Assembly: GCF_900115135.1 (NCBI RefSeq)
Contig: NZ_FOVK01000004.1
Coordinates: 1-64,000, forward strand
DNA length: 64,000 bases
From: Proteiniclasticum ruminis
Lineage (GTDB): Bacteria > Bacillota > Clostridia > Clostridiales > Clostridiaceae
Reading direction: 5' to 3'
Every line of letters begins with the position of its first letter. Within the stretch, counting starts at the first letter, position 1. This document shows positions 28,851-36,822 of the stretch, in pieces. The position numbers and the translations under genes are program-made. A model generated the notes under the pieces. It was not told the origin of the DNA, did not search any database, and saw only the letters and a list, made by a program, of their open reading frames with translations.

Positions 28851-30191
28851 TTACAGTCTTTCTTCCAGTTCTTTCTTCAGCTTCTCATATCCAGGCTTTC
28901 CAAGAAGTGCGAACATGTTTTTCTTGTAGTCTTCCACGCCAGGCTGATCAAATGGATTGATGCCCAGCATGTATCCGGACACGGCATTGGCCAGTTCAAA
29001 GAAGTAGACCATATATCCAAAGCTCTTTTCTTTCTTATCCTTCAGCGTGAGAACGATATTGGGCACACCGCCGTCGATATGGGCCAGTAAAGTTCCCTTG
29101 AACGCATTCTTGTTGACTTCATCCATGGTTTTTCCTGCCAGGAAGTTCAGTCCGTCCAGATTGTCCTCGTTCTTCTCTATGGTGAAGCTGGAGTTCATTT
29201 CCTCCACGTTGATCACAGTCTCGAAGATGTTTCTTTTTCCATCCTGAATGAACTGTCCCATGGAATGAAGGTCCGTGGAGAAGTTCACAGAAGCTGGGAA
29301 AATCCCTTTTCCGTCTTTACCGTGGCTCTCGCCGAAGAGCTGCTTCCACCATTCAGAGAAATAGGTGAGCTGTGGTTCGTAGTTCACGAGGATTTCAATG
29401 TCTTTTCCTCGGTTATACAGCGCTGTTCTTGCTGCCGCATACGCGTAGCATTCATTCTCTTTCACAGAATCCTTCTGATAGTCTCCGTGAGCAAGCTTTG
29501 CGCCTTCCATCATTTCATCAATATCAATGCCGGCTGCTGCAATGGGCAGAAGTCCCACTGGAGTCAGCACCGTAAATCTTCCTCCCACATCATCCGGTAC
29601 AATAAAGGTCTCGTATCCTTCTTCATTAGAAAGACTCTTGAGGGCTCCTCTTGCTTTATCGGTGGTGGCAAAAATTCTCTTGGCCGCCTCTTCTTTTCCA
29701 TACTTCTTTTCCATATAGTCTTTCATCACACGGAAAGCCACTGCAGGTTCTGTGGTCGTTCCGGATTTACTGATGACATTGACAGATACCTCTTTTCCTT
29801 CCAGCATTTCCAGAAGATCATTGAGATAATCTCCGGAGATGTTCTGACCTAGGAAATAGATTTCAGGACCCTTTCTTTTTGCTTTGGGCAGTGCATTGTA
29901 GAAATGATGGCTCATCATCTCTATGGCTGCTTTTGCACCCAGATAAGATCCTCCAATACCAATGACCACAAGCACATCAGAATCCTTTCTGATTTTCTCC
30001 GCAGCTTTTTTTACACGGTCAAACTCCTCCTTGTCATAGTTCAGGGGAAGATCCACCCAGCCCAGAAAATCATTTCCAGGACCATTTTTTTCTCTCAAAA
30101 GTGTGTGGGCAGCCTTCACCAGAGGATCCAGATACTCAATCTCGTGGCTTCTCATAAATCCGTCCAGTTTCTTCAAATCTACTTTTAACAT
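28851..30191 (-). CDS. pgi: Glucose-6-phosphate isomerase
   Basis: The 446-residue enzyme interconverts glucose 6-phosphate and fructose 6-phosphate. It has [19 protein letters not shown], the sugar-phosphate-binding [33 protein letters not shown] and the C-terminal [21 protein letters not shown]. Length matches the shorter Gram-positive type. It appears monocistronic. A GGTTG...CAACC-like dyad lies just before the start and the ribosome binding site (AAAGG) is weak and distant. Confidence 0.96.
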   Translation of the reverse strand: MLKVDLKKLDGFMRSHEIEYLDPLVKAAHTLLREKNGPGNDFLGWVDLPLNYDKEEFDRVKKAAEKIRKDSDVLVVIGIGGSYLGAKAAIEMMSHHFYNALPKAKRKGPEIYFLGQNISGDYLNDLLEMLEGKEVSVNVISKSGTTTEPAVAFRVMKDYMEKKYGKEEAAKRIFATTDKARGALKSLSNEEGYETFIVPDDVGGRFTVLTPVGLLPIAAAGIDIDEMMEGAKLAHGDYQKDSVKENECYAYAAARTALYNRGKDIEILVNYEPQLTYFSEWWKQLFGESHGKDGKGIFPASVNFSTDLHSMGQFIQDGKRNIFETVINVEEMNSSFTIEKNEDNLDGLNFLAGKTMDEVNKNAFKGTLLAHIDGGVPNIVLTLKDKKEKSFGYMVYFFELANAVSGYMLGINPFDQPGVEDYKKNMFALLGKPGYEKLKKELEERL

Positions 30192-30280
30192 AGGGTTTGC
30201 ACCAACCTTTCATTTCTTTGGTTTTAAATCATCTCTTTTAATAGTATACCATAGGGAATTATAGCATTTTTTGAAGGTTT

Positions 30281-30793
30281 CTAGAATACAGCTTCCTTTA
30301 TTTTAATCTTCCCGTGACAGCAGGAGGATACTTTTGTTCTCACAATGCTTTTCACCGCATCTGCACGCCTTCTTCTGCCAATGGTTTTTCCGCAGCTTGC
30401 GCAAAGAAGAAGATATCCTTTCTTGGGGGAAAGCGCCACAAACTCCTTGAAGTACGTGTGGTCACTGATGCCAAGAGACCGACAGGCTTCCTTGAACACC
30501 GCATCATGATGATGATTCACCTGATCTCTCATGTTGACATAAAAATGGACAAATTCATGAAGAATCACCTGCTCCACAATCTCCCCGCTGTAGGTTCCAT
30601 CCAGAAGCTTTGCTGAGAACCGGAAGGAATGGGGCTCCATCTTTCCGCCACGCATTCTGAAATAGAAGGATCCCATGGTTTTCTCCATCTTTGTGCTGAT
30701 GACTACGGGCACCTCCTCACAGGGGAACCCCTCTTTCTTCCCTGTTTCAGTCAGGAGTTTTTTCACATCTTCCAGGGACCAGATTTTGTTCAT
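30281..30793 (-). CDS. SprT-like zinc metalloprotease-fold protein
   Basis: The 170-residue protein carries the zincin motif HEFVHFYVN (His79, Glu80, His83) with more His at 94-96, and a C-terminal zinc ribbon made by CASC (131-134) and CCH (158-160). This is the SprT/Spartan-like domain layout. Bacterial SprT proteins are poorly studied; eukaryotic Spartan cleaves DNA-protein crosslinks. The start follows AGAAGGTGG. It lies between pgi and the first CstR-like gene, 21 bp downstream of the latter, so it may be read from that promoter. Confidence 0.82.
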   Translation of the reverse strand: MNKIWSLEDVKKLLTETGKKEGFPCEEVPVVISTKMEKTMGSFYFRMRGGKMEPHSFRFSAKLLDGTYSGEIVEQVILHEFVHFYVNMRDQVNHHHDAVFKEACRSLGISDHTYFKEFVALSPKKGYLLLCASCGKTIGRRRRADAVKSIVRTKVSSCCHGKIKIKEAVF

Positions 30794-30814
30794 ATGCCAC
30801 CTTCTTCGCCTCTG

Positions 30815-31069
30815 TTACTTGATTTTCAGAATCAGGTCCAAGGCATCTTCCAGCTGTTCTTTACCAACTTCTTCACCGTCTTTGATCATGCACTCCATCA
30901 GGTTCTCCGTGACAATGATGTGGATGATTTTTTCAACGCTGGCTTTTACCGCTGCCAGCTGTATGACCACGTCTCTGCATTCCCGCTCCTCTTCCATCAT
31001 TTTAACGATGCCCCGAAGCTGTCCTTCTGCACGGTTGACCCGGTTGATTAGTTTTTTACGATCCACCAA
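30815..31069 (-). CDS. CsoR-family persulfide-type repressor (CstR-like), copy A
   Basis: The 84-residue helical regulator belongs to the CsoR/RcnR/FrmR family (LINRVNRAEGQLRGIVKMM). It has Cys31 and Cys60, but Asn56 where copper-sensing CsoR has its ligand His. Cys-Asn-Cys is the CstR pattern: such proteins sense persulfides by forming links between the two Cys. The start is TTG or the following GTG, after GGAG. It lies after the terminator of the cst-like operon, with its own TATAAT upstream, so it is a separate unit. It is a paralogue of the next gene. Confidence 0.88.
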   Translation of the reverse strand: MVDRKKLINRVNRAEGQLRGIVKMMEEERECRDVVIQLAAVKASVEKIIHIIVTENLMECMIKDGEEVGKEQLEDALDLILKIK

Positions 31070-31132
31070 AATATATCTCCTTTGTGTTTATTATTCTCTT
31101 CCCATTATATCAAATCCAGCGGAGAAATGGAC

Positions 31133-31174
31133 AAAAAATGCACCTGAGGGGTATATTCCCCTTCGGTGCATTTT
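31133..31174 (-). terminator. Terminator of the cst-like operon
   Basis: AAAATGCACC/GGTGCATTTT forms a 10-bp outer stem with an inner GGGG/CCCC stem. On the minus strand it is followed by six T. It separates the two CstR-like genes. Confidence 0.85.
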
Positions 31175-31175
31175 C

Positions 31176-31430
31176 TCATCTGCTTTTGAAAATCAGCTTC
31201 AGCGCCTGCTCTACTTTGTCCCGCTGGTCCTCGGTGTTTTCTTCTGCCACGCAGGTCATCAGATTTTCAGTGACCATCAGTGCAATGACCTTATCAATAC
31301 CCGCCTTCACTGCGGAAAGCTGAGTCACCACATCCTGACAGCTTCGGTCTTCTTCCAGCATTTTGGAAATGCCCCGAATCTGACCTTCCAGTCTGGAGAG
31401 CCTGTTGATATAGCTTTTCTTATCTTCCAA
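31176..31430 (-). CDS. CsoR-family persulfide-type repressor (CstR-like), copy B
   Basis: This second 84-residue family member (INRLSRLEGQIRGISKMLEE) again has Cys31, Asn56 and Cys60, so it should sense persulfides rather than copper. The start is a TTG after AGGGGTG, overlapping the rhodanese stop by 11 bp. It is the last gene of the operon that contains two rhodaneses and the CoA-disulfide reductase-rhodanese. By its position it is the likely repressor of this operon, acting at the paired G/C-tract operators at its head. Confidence 0.9.
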   Translation of the reverse strand: MEDKKSYINRLSRLEGQIRGISKMLEEDRSCQDVVTQLSAVKAGIDKVIALMVTENLMTCVAEENTEDQRDKVEQALKLIFKSR

Positions 31431-31725
31431 AGATCACATCACCCCTGTACGCGGACATGCCTCCCATCACATTGACTACCTTGAACCCGTTCTGAGCCAG
31501 GTATTTCGATGCCATGGCGGATCTTGATCCGGAGAAGCAGACCACATGGTATTCTTTGCTCTTGTCGAGCTTTCCTAGACTTGTTGGGATTTCTCCCAGA
31601 GGAAGGTGCTGTGCACCTTCGATGTGGCCAGACTCAAACTCATCGTCCTCCCGCACATCAAGAATGTTCAAGTTTCCTTTTCTTAACAGCTGTTCAAACT
31701 CCATCATCATTACTGAATTAAACAT
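31420..31725 (-). CDS. Single-domain rhodanese, B
   Basis: The 101-residue protein is a bare rhodanese domain: LNILDVREDDEFESGHIEGAQHLPLG followed by the active-site loop CFSGSRSAM with Cys63. It carries sulfane sulfur as a Cys persulfide and passes it to acceptors such as thiols. It follows the CoA-disulfide reductase gene by 2 bp. Two nearby internal ATGs (codons 6-8) could also be used; GGAG is 11 bases before the first. It shares only the core motifs with the 97-residue rhodanese at the head of the operon. Confidence 0.92.
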   Translation of the reverse strand: MFNSVMMMEFEQLLRKGNLNILDVREDDEFESGHIEGAQHLPLGEIPTSLGKLDKSKEYHVVCFSGSRSAMASKYLAQNGFKVVNVMGGMSAYRGDVIFGR

Positions 31726-31727
31726 AC

Positions 31728-33377
31728 TTATATAATCTCCTCACTCTTTACCATACTATAAATATTGAATGCGCCAGACAGATTCATGGCCTTGTATCCT
31801 TTTTGTTTCAGCAGTCTTTCTGCCATATAGCTTCTCTGTGCACTGGCACAGCTGACCACAACTTCCTGATCCTTTGGAATCTCTGAAAGCCTTTCTCTTA
31901 AGCTGTTCAGCGGAATATTCACAAAGCCTCTGATGGCTCCGGCTCTTCTCACTTCGCTCTCGTCACGGACATCCAGAAGAAATGCCCCTTCTTCTCTCTT
32001 CTTCTCCAGCTCATGCCACTGGATACTGTCGGAGAAACCTTCCACAATGTTGGTGGCCGCATAGCCCAGCATGTTCACTGGGTCCTTTGCAGAACCAAAA
32101 GGTGGTGCATAGGTGAATTCGAGCTCCATAAGATCCTCCACCATGAGGTGCCCCTTGATGGCGGTGGCAATGATGTCGATTCTCTTGTCCACACCCTTTT
32201 CACCTACCCCCTGTGCTCCATAAATGGTGCCGTCTTCGGGGTTAAAAAGAAGCTTCAGATAAATACTGGTTGCCCCTGGGAAATATCCAGCATGGTCATT
32301 GGCTGTGACATGGACTGCCTTATAGGTCTTTCCTGCCATCTTCAGCTGTCTTTCATTTAGGCCAACAGATGCCCCAGATAGATTGAAGACTCTCACAATG
32401 GCTGTTCCGATGGAACCGCGGTTCTTCCTTCTATATCCACTGATGACATCAGCCACTTGGCGTCCCTGACGGTTGGCTGGGTTTGCCAGCGGTATCATGG
32501 TGTCTTCTGAAAGAATCTGGTTCTTGACGATGATGGCATCCCCCACCGCATAGACATCCTTCACGCTGGTCTCATAGGACTCATCCACAAGGATTCCACC
32601 ACGCATACCAAGGGCAATGCCTGCCGTCTGGGCTAAAGTGTTTTCTGGAAGAACTCCCACAGACATGATGGTGAGATCACTCTCAAGCTTCACGCCATTC
32701 TGGAGCTCCACAACGTTTCCTTCATTGAGGAAGCCGCTGGCAGCAACTCCAGTATACACATCAATGCCATTTTTCTTCAGTTCTTTCTGAATGAACATGG
32801 CCATCTCTTCATCAAAGGGTGGCAGCACATGGGGTGCCATTTCTACTACAGAGACATGCAGTCCCTTATGCTTCAGTGCTTCTGCCATTTCTAAACCAAT
32901 GAACCCTGCACCGATGACCACTGCATTCTTTGGATTCTTCTCTTCAATGTACTTTGTCACAGCATCCACATCGGGTACATTTCTCATGGTGAACACATTC
33001 TTCGCTTCCTGAAGACCCGGTGTATTGGGAACAAAAGGTCTTGCTCCGGGAGAAAGAATCAGCTTGTCATATGTGAGAGCATACTCCCCTTCCTCACCTC
33101 GTACATGGATCTCTTTCTGATCACCATCAATGGCTACAGCCTCGGAGTTTACCCGAACATCCAGATTGAATCTGGCTTTCAGTCTGTCTGGGGTCTGCAC
33201 CAGAAGGTTCTCTCTTTTCACGATCTCACCGGATACAAAATAGGGCAGTCCACAGTTGGCAAAGGAAACATAGGGTCCCTTTTCCAGTATGATGATCTCC
33301 GCATCTTCCTGCAGTCTTCTCAGCCTTGTTGCCGCTGACATTCCACCTGCTACGCCACCTACAATTACAATTCTCAT
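31728..33377 (-). CDS. CoA-disulfide reductase/persulfide reductase with C-terminal rhodanese
   Basis: The 549-residue protein joins a flavin disulfide-reductase-fold domain (VIVGGVAGGMSAATRLRRL; Cys42 in SFANCGLPYF; NAD-binding VVIGAGFIGLEMAEAL; VYAVGDA) to a rhodanese domain with active-site CASAQRS. Such CoADR-RHD proteins (Npsr type) reduce CoA persulfide or polysulfide to sulfide with NAD(P)H and help clear reactive sulfur. It starts 2 bp after the upstream rhodanese stop region, following AGGAAG. It is the central enzyme of the operon. Confidence 0.93.
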   Translation of the reverse strand: MRIVIVGGVAGGMSAATRLRRLQEDAEIIILEKGPYVSFANCGLPYFVSGEIVKRENLLVQTPDRLKARFNLDVRVNSEAVAIDGDQKEIHVRGEEGEYALTYDKLILSPGARPFVPNTPGLQEAKNVFTMRNVPDVDAVTKYIEEKNPKNAVVIGAGFIGLEMAEALKHKGLHVSVVEMAPHVLPPFDEEMAMFIQKELKKNGIDVYTGVAASGFLNEGNVVELQNGVKLESDLTIMSVGVLPENTLAQTAGIALGMRGGILVDESYETSVKDVYAVGDAIIVKNQILSEDTMIPLANPANRQGRQVADVISGYRRKNRGSIGTAIVRVFNLSGASVGLNERQLKMAGKTYKAVHVTANDHAGYFPGATSIYLKLLFNPEDGTIYGAQGVGEKGVDKRIDIIATAIKGHLMVEDLMELEFTYAPPFGSAKDPVNMLGYAATNIVEGFSDSIQWHELEKKREEGAFLLDVRDESEVRRAGAIRGFVNIPLNSLRERLSEIPKDQEVVVSCASAQRSYMAERLLKQKGYKAMNLSGAFNIYSMVKSEEII

Positions 33378-33379
33378 GT

Positions 33380-33673
33380 TTACTTCCTAGCTCCTTTCCA
33401 CATCATCATACCACCCTTAACATTGGTGGCATCTACGCCCATCTTGGTGAGCTTTTTCGTTGCCTGGGTGCTTCTTGCGCCTGATGCGCAGATCACATAT
33501 ACCGGACCTTTTCCTGAATAGCTGTCAATGGTTCCAAGGGGCACATTTTTTGCTCCAGGAATATGGCCGTTTTTGAACTCATAAGGCTCTCTTACATCAA
33601 GGATCACCGGTTTCTCTTTCAATACACTTTGAAGCTCATCGGTGGTGACAGATTTGATTTTTGTAAAAAACAT
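33380..33673 (-). CDS. Single-domain rhodanese, A
   Basis: The 97-residue rhodanese (VILDVREPYEFKNGHIPGAKNVPLG) has the active-site loop CASGARS with Cys62. It is the first gene of the cst-like operon. AAGGGG eight bases before the ATG supports the start. There is no signal peptide, so it acts in the cytoplasm, probably as sulfane-sulfur acceptor or donor for the reductase next door. Confidence 0.92.
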   Translation of the reverse strand: MFFTKIKSVTTDELQSVLKEKPVILDVREPYEFKNGHIPGAKNVPLGTIDSYSGKGPVYVICASGARSTQATKKLTKMGVDATNVKGGMMMWKGARK

Positions 33674-33727
33674 TCTTCATTCCCCTTTATCTATATCTTT
33701 TAAATTCTACAGTTTCACGCCAAAAGG

Positions 33728-33769
33728 ATACCCCCTCCCGGCATATTGAATAATACCATAGGGGGGTAT
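33728..33769. promoter_or_regulatory. Paired inverted CsoR/CstR-type operators
   Basis: ATACCCCCTCCCGGCAT (33728-33744) and, in opposite orientation, ATACCCCCCTATGGTAT (33753-33769 on the minus strand) are two 17-bp versions of one site: a G/C tract with ATAC/GTAT ends. Their outer halves form a 13-bp inverted repeat, AAAGGATACCCCC. The second site sits in the spacer of the promoter. The form is typical for CsoR-family repressors. Confidence 0.75.
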
Positions 33770-33779
33770 CCTTTGTAAA
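33750..33779 (-). promoter_or_regulatory. Promoter of the cst-like operon
   Basis: On the minus strand TTTACA and TATTAT are 18 bp apart, with an operator filling the spacer. A bound repressor would block RNA polymerase. Confidence 0.7.
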
Positions 33780-33810
33780 GACCATTTTTTAAAAAAAGTA
33801 AAAAGAAACC

Positions 33811-33834
33811 AAAAAAAGAAGGGGTCTCCCCCTT
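33811..33834 (-). terminator. Terminator of the XRE regulator gene
   Basis: On the minus strand AAGGGG/CCCCTT with a GAGA loop is followed by CTTTTTTT. A second dyad (CTCAT/ATGAG with flanking ACCC/GGGT) lies between it and the stop codon. Confidence 0.75.
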
Positions 33835-33877
33835 GAACTACCCCTCATAGAAATGAGGAGGGTTCTTTCTCCATGGA

Positions 33878-34438
33878 CTAAAAAATCCATAGGATCAGCG
33901 CTGCAGAGCCTCCACCCACAAGAAGGCCTCCAAGAACCTTATACACGGTTTCTCTTCTGAGTCTTTTCTTTCGCTCCACCGGATCCATGGGGTCCATTTT
34001 TCTTCCTTCCATGAACTCCAAGATCTCTTCATAGGTCTGCACCTGATGCATCTTCTTTTCTCTCTCCACCAGAAGCGACGACGCAATCATCAGCAGGGCA
34101 AAGATCACCAGAGGAACCATAAAATAAGCACTCACCCGTTTCACAAAAGGCATCATAGATACCATAAGCACAAAAAACAGTATCATGGCATAGCTGCCCC
34201 ATTTCATTTTTTCACTGACCACTTTTTCTTTCATTTCTTCCACATCTCCTTTAATCAGTTCATCCAAAGAGATGGAAAAAATCTCAGACAAAAGCAATAG
34301 ACTCTGAAGATCCGGATAGCTCTTCCCATTTTCCCAGCTGGAGATGGTCTGCCTGGACACATACACTCTCTCTGCAAGATCTTCCTGGGAAGATCTGATT
34401 TTTTTCCGGTTCATCCGTATCTGTTCACTGATGTTCAT
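33878..34438 (-). CDS. XRE-family regulator with two membrane helices
   Basis: The 186-residue protein has an N-terminal helix-turn-helix (EQIRMNRKKIRSSQEDLAERVYVSRQTISSWENGKSYP, about residues 3-45), followed by two membrane helices (about 80-125) and a charged C-terminal part with a possible third helix at the end. Membrane-anchored XRE regulators of this layout are common in Clostridia; the ligand is unknown. I chose the second ATG because GGGAG is seven bases before it and only one base before the first. It is monocistronic; a TTGACA lies about 60 bp upstream. Confidence 0.82.
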   Translation of the reverse strand: MNISEQIRMNRKKIRSSQEDLAERVYVSRQTISSWENGKSYPDLQSLLLLSEIFSISLDELIKGDVEEMKEKVVSEKMKWGSYAMILFFVLMVSMMPFVKRVSAYFMVPLVIFALLMIASSLLVEREKKMHQVQTYEEILEFMEGRKMDPMDPVERKKRLRRETVYKVLGGLLVGGGSAALILWIF

Positions 34439-34833
34439 GTTCATTCTCCCTTCTCGTTGAACTCTGTTTTCAGGATACTTCTATTGTACTATTTTTGCTG
34501 TCAAAATCCTTTGAAAACCTTGGAAAAACCTGTGTCAAAATATCTTTACACCCCATTTTTCTCAAGATTTCGGGACTTTTTATCCAAAATTCCATTTATA
34601 TGGGACACTTGAATCCTCAGTCCATTTTCTCTCGCTCCTTTTGTAGAGTCCATATCCGACCCTATACGCTTGTATCCAGAAGATCTTTCTCCATCATAAC
34701 AGATGCATTCTGACGGATTTTTATCAGAGTATATTCTAATTGTATTTTCATTATCAAAATAGTACACTAAATCTAAGAAAATTTGGAGTCCATGGATGAT
34801 ACCGTGTATATCCTGAACCGAGGAGTGAATCAT
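34439..34833. other. Intergenic region, divergent promoters
   Basis: About 395 bases between the divergent XRE regulator and LRR lipoprotein genes. A TTGACA on the minus strand (34499-34504) may belong to the XRE promoter. Overlapping short frames on both strands lack ribosome binding sites. I see no RNA gene or repeat here. Confidence 0.5.
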
Positions 34834-35826
34834 ATGACAACAAAAGAAAAGAAATGGATGCTGCCTTTCCTGCTGATACTGACCTTACTGATCACCGGAT
34901 GCGCCTGTGAGAAGACAGAGAACCCTGGCACTCCCGGCACAGCGCCTAATGAAGAGTCCCCCTCCACTCCGGAGGGAGAAGGAGAAAACGAGGAGAGCCC
35001 GGCTCCCTCTGAAGACACCCCTGTGGTGTTCTCCAATCCTTTTTTCGAAGAGAAGATCAAAGAGGAACTGGGTAAAGACACCATTCTTCAGAGCGATCTG
35101 GACACCATCAATGGTTTCGCAGTATCTGCGGACGAGTTTATTTTCCTTTGGGGAGAAGGACGCCCCCAAAAGAGCATCATCCACTTCAATGAGGATGAAT
35201 TCGAATATGAAGATGTCCGCTACAAAGGCTATGGCACATTGACCTCCCTGGAAGATCTGAAGCACTTTAATAACCTGAAAACCCTGGCCATTACCCTTCA
35301 GCCGGATATTGATTATGCGACTCTACCCGAAGAGGTCCTGAAAAACCTCACCACCCTGTGGATTTATCAAAGTAAAGTGACTGATATGTCCTTCCTCACG
35401 AAGGCAGAAAACCTCGGAGTACTAAGAGTCAACACCAACAATGTGACGGATCTTACCCCGGTGAAAGACCTGAAAAACCTGAAAAGACTCATTATAGACT
35501 GGAATGCCGTGGAAGATCTAACTCCTCTCACAGGCCTCACCGGACTCATTGAATTCAGTGCTTACGGGAATAAAATCAAAGATCTGTCTCCTTTGTCAGG
35601 ACTCACAAGTCTGGAAACCCTGTCTCTCTATGACAATGAAGTGGAGAATCTGGAGCCTCTTACCGCTCTCACGAACCTGAAAGAGCTGGAAATGATTTCC
35701 AACAACATCAAAGACGTCTCCCCCCTAAAGGACTTCACTTCCTTCGAATCTCTAAGGCTAAACGGAAACCCCATTGAAAACATAGAACTTCTCAGCCATA
35801 TTGAGGCTCTGGAGTTTCAGCCCTGA
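34834..35826 (+). CDS. Leucine-rich repeat lipoprotein (internalin-like)
   Basis: The 330-residue protein has a lipoprotein signal (hydrophobic LPFLLILTLLITGC, lipid-anchored Cys23), a Pro/Glu/Ser-rich linker to about residue 65, a short domain, and then about seven 22-residue leucine-rich repeats of the internalin type (LTPLTGLTGLIEFSAYGNKIKD, LSPLSGLTSLETLSLYDN). It should be displayed on the outer face of the membrane. Such repeats bind other proteins; the partner is unknown. GGAGTG six bases before this ATG sets the start. A strong terminator follows. It lies directly upstream of sigI-rsgI. Confidence 0.88.
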   Translation: MTTKEKKWMLPFLLILTLLITGCACEKTENPGTPGTAPNEESPSTPEGEGENEESPAPSEDTPVVFSNPFFEEKIKEELGKDTILQSDLDTINGFAVSADEFIFLWGEGRPQKSIIHFNEDEFEYEDVRYKGYGTLTSLEDLKHFNNLKTLAITLQPDIDYATLPEEVLKNLTTLWIYQSKVTDMSFLTKAENLGVLRVNTNNVTDLTPVKDLKNLKRLIIDWNAVEDLTPLTGLTGLIEFSAYGNKIKDLSPLSGLTSLETLSLYDNEVENLEPLTALTNLKELEMISNNIKDVSPLKDFTSFESLRLNGNPIENIELLSHIEALEFQP

Positions 35827-35838
35827 TCCCTTTCTCCG

Positions 35839-35869
35839 GAAGCTGTGTACTTCACAGCTTCTTTTTTTT
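35839..35869 (+). terminator. Terminator of the LRR lipoprotein gene
   Basis: GAAGCTGTG/CACAGCTTC (9 bp, loop TACTT) is followed by eight T. Confidence 0.9.
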
Positions 35870-36058
35870 GCGGTGTCCCAAGGGAAAGTGATGTCAAGGG
35901 GGAATAAATCTTGAGGAAGTTCAGCCTTCCCATAGATAATATACTATTTTCTTTGTATACTTAAGGTAAGCTCCATGTTTTTTCGAGAAATCCCTTACAC
36001 ACTCACTTTTCCAGAAAAAATATGGCGATCACATGGAAAGGAGCCCAAGGTCTTTATT

Positions 36059-36088
36059 TTGAGTCTCTATTTCACTACTGTTTATAGT
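36059..36088 (+). promoter_or_regulatory. Possible sigI promoter
   Basis: TTGAGT and TATAGT are 18 bp apart, about 30 bp before the sigI start. It resembles a SigA promoter; I saw no convincing SigI-type promoter. Confidence 0.45.
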
Positions 36089-36119
36089 AAATGCTCAATT
36101 TTAACCTTGGATATCGACG

Positions 36120-36764
36120 ATGATGGAACTGGATCAGCGGGTCATAACTCTTCAAAAAAGCTCTTCCCTAGAGAAGGAAGACTTCATAAAGGAATTCACT
36201 CCTTTCATACTCTCCACAGCCTCCCAAAGAATCGGCAGATATGTTGAGGTGGAGAATGACGAAGTTTATTCAGTGGCCCTTCAGAGTTTCTATAAAGCCA
36301 TTCTGAGCTTTCAGGAGGAGAAAGGACACTTTCTTCCGTTCGCAAAGCTTCTCATAGAAAGAGATCTTTTAAACCATCTGAAAAAAGAAAAGCCCTTGGA
36401 ACCTTCAGTGGAAGAGATTCCTTTCGCAGAGCCTCAGGAAGAGCTTCTTGATCATCTTCTGTTGAAAGAAGAAATAGCCATATTTGTAGAGAATCTAAAC
36501 CGGTTCGGTATCCAGCTGGAAGATCTGGTGGATCTTGTACCAAAGCATCAGGACACCAAAGAAAAAGCAAAAACGTTAGCTTTTTCCCTGTCAGAAGATG
36601 AGGATCTCATGAATATCATCTTTAAGAAATATACACTGCCCATGACCAGGATCTCGTTGAAGTATCAGATTTCACGTAAAATCCTTTATGGTAGCCGGGA
36701 ATATATCCTGAGTATTCTGGTGGTTCTGAAAAATAATCTGACACTTCTTCATAAATGGGTCTAA
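36120..36764 (+). CDS. sigI: RNA polymerase sigma factor SigI
   Basis: The 214-residue protein matches SigI: region 2 (FTPFILSTASQRIGRYVEVENDEVYSVALQSFYKAI, then SFQEEKGHFLPFAKLLIERDLLNHLKK) and a short SigI-specific C-terminal domain (PMTRISLKYQISRKILYGSREYI) in place of a normal region 4. SigI factors control heat-shock or cell-surface and polysaccharide genes and are held by the membrane anti-sigma factor RsgI, encoded next. The start has only a weak ribosome binding site; an in-frame stop just upstream rules out a longer form. Confidence 0.9.
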   Translation: MMELDQRVITLQKSSSLEKEDFIKEFTPFILSTASQRIGRYVEVENDEVYSVALQSFYKAILSFQEEKGHFLPFAKLLIERDLLNHLKKEKPLEPSVEEIPFAEPQEELLDHLLLKEEIAIFVENLNRFGIQLEDLVDLVPKHQDTKEKAKTLAFSLSEDEDLMNIIFKKYTLPMTRISLKYQISRKILYGSREYILSILVVLKNNLTLLHKWV

Positions 36765-36775
36765 GTTGTACCCTA

Positions 36776-36822
36776 AAAATAATCACTCCTTTGTATTTAT
36801 ATAACAGAGGAGTGATTATTTT
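36776..36822 (+). promoter_or_regulatory. Hairpin that hides the rsgI ribosome binding site
   Basis: AAAATAATCACTCCT (36776-36790) and AGGAGTGATTATTTT (36808-36822) are a perfect 15-bp inverted repeat with a 17-nt A/T-rich loop. The second arm contains the AGGAG of rsgI and ends at the base before its ATG; the first arm begins 11 nt after the sigI stop. In RNA it would block rsgI translation until opened by the sigI-terminating ribosome, heat or a factor. The U-rich 3' arm could also weakly terminate transcription. Confidence 0.75.

Noticed and set aside
31176-31430. Copper-responsive CsoR
   Set aside because: The His ligand is replaced by Asn56 and no copper transporter is nearby; the CstR pattern fits better.
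34546-34833. 95-codon minus-strand frame between the XRE and LRR genes
   Set aside because: No ribosome binding site, no family, and it overlaps the promoter area of the LRR gene.
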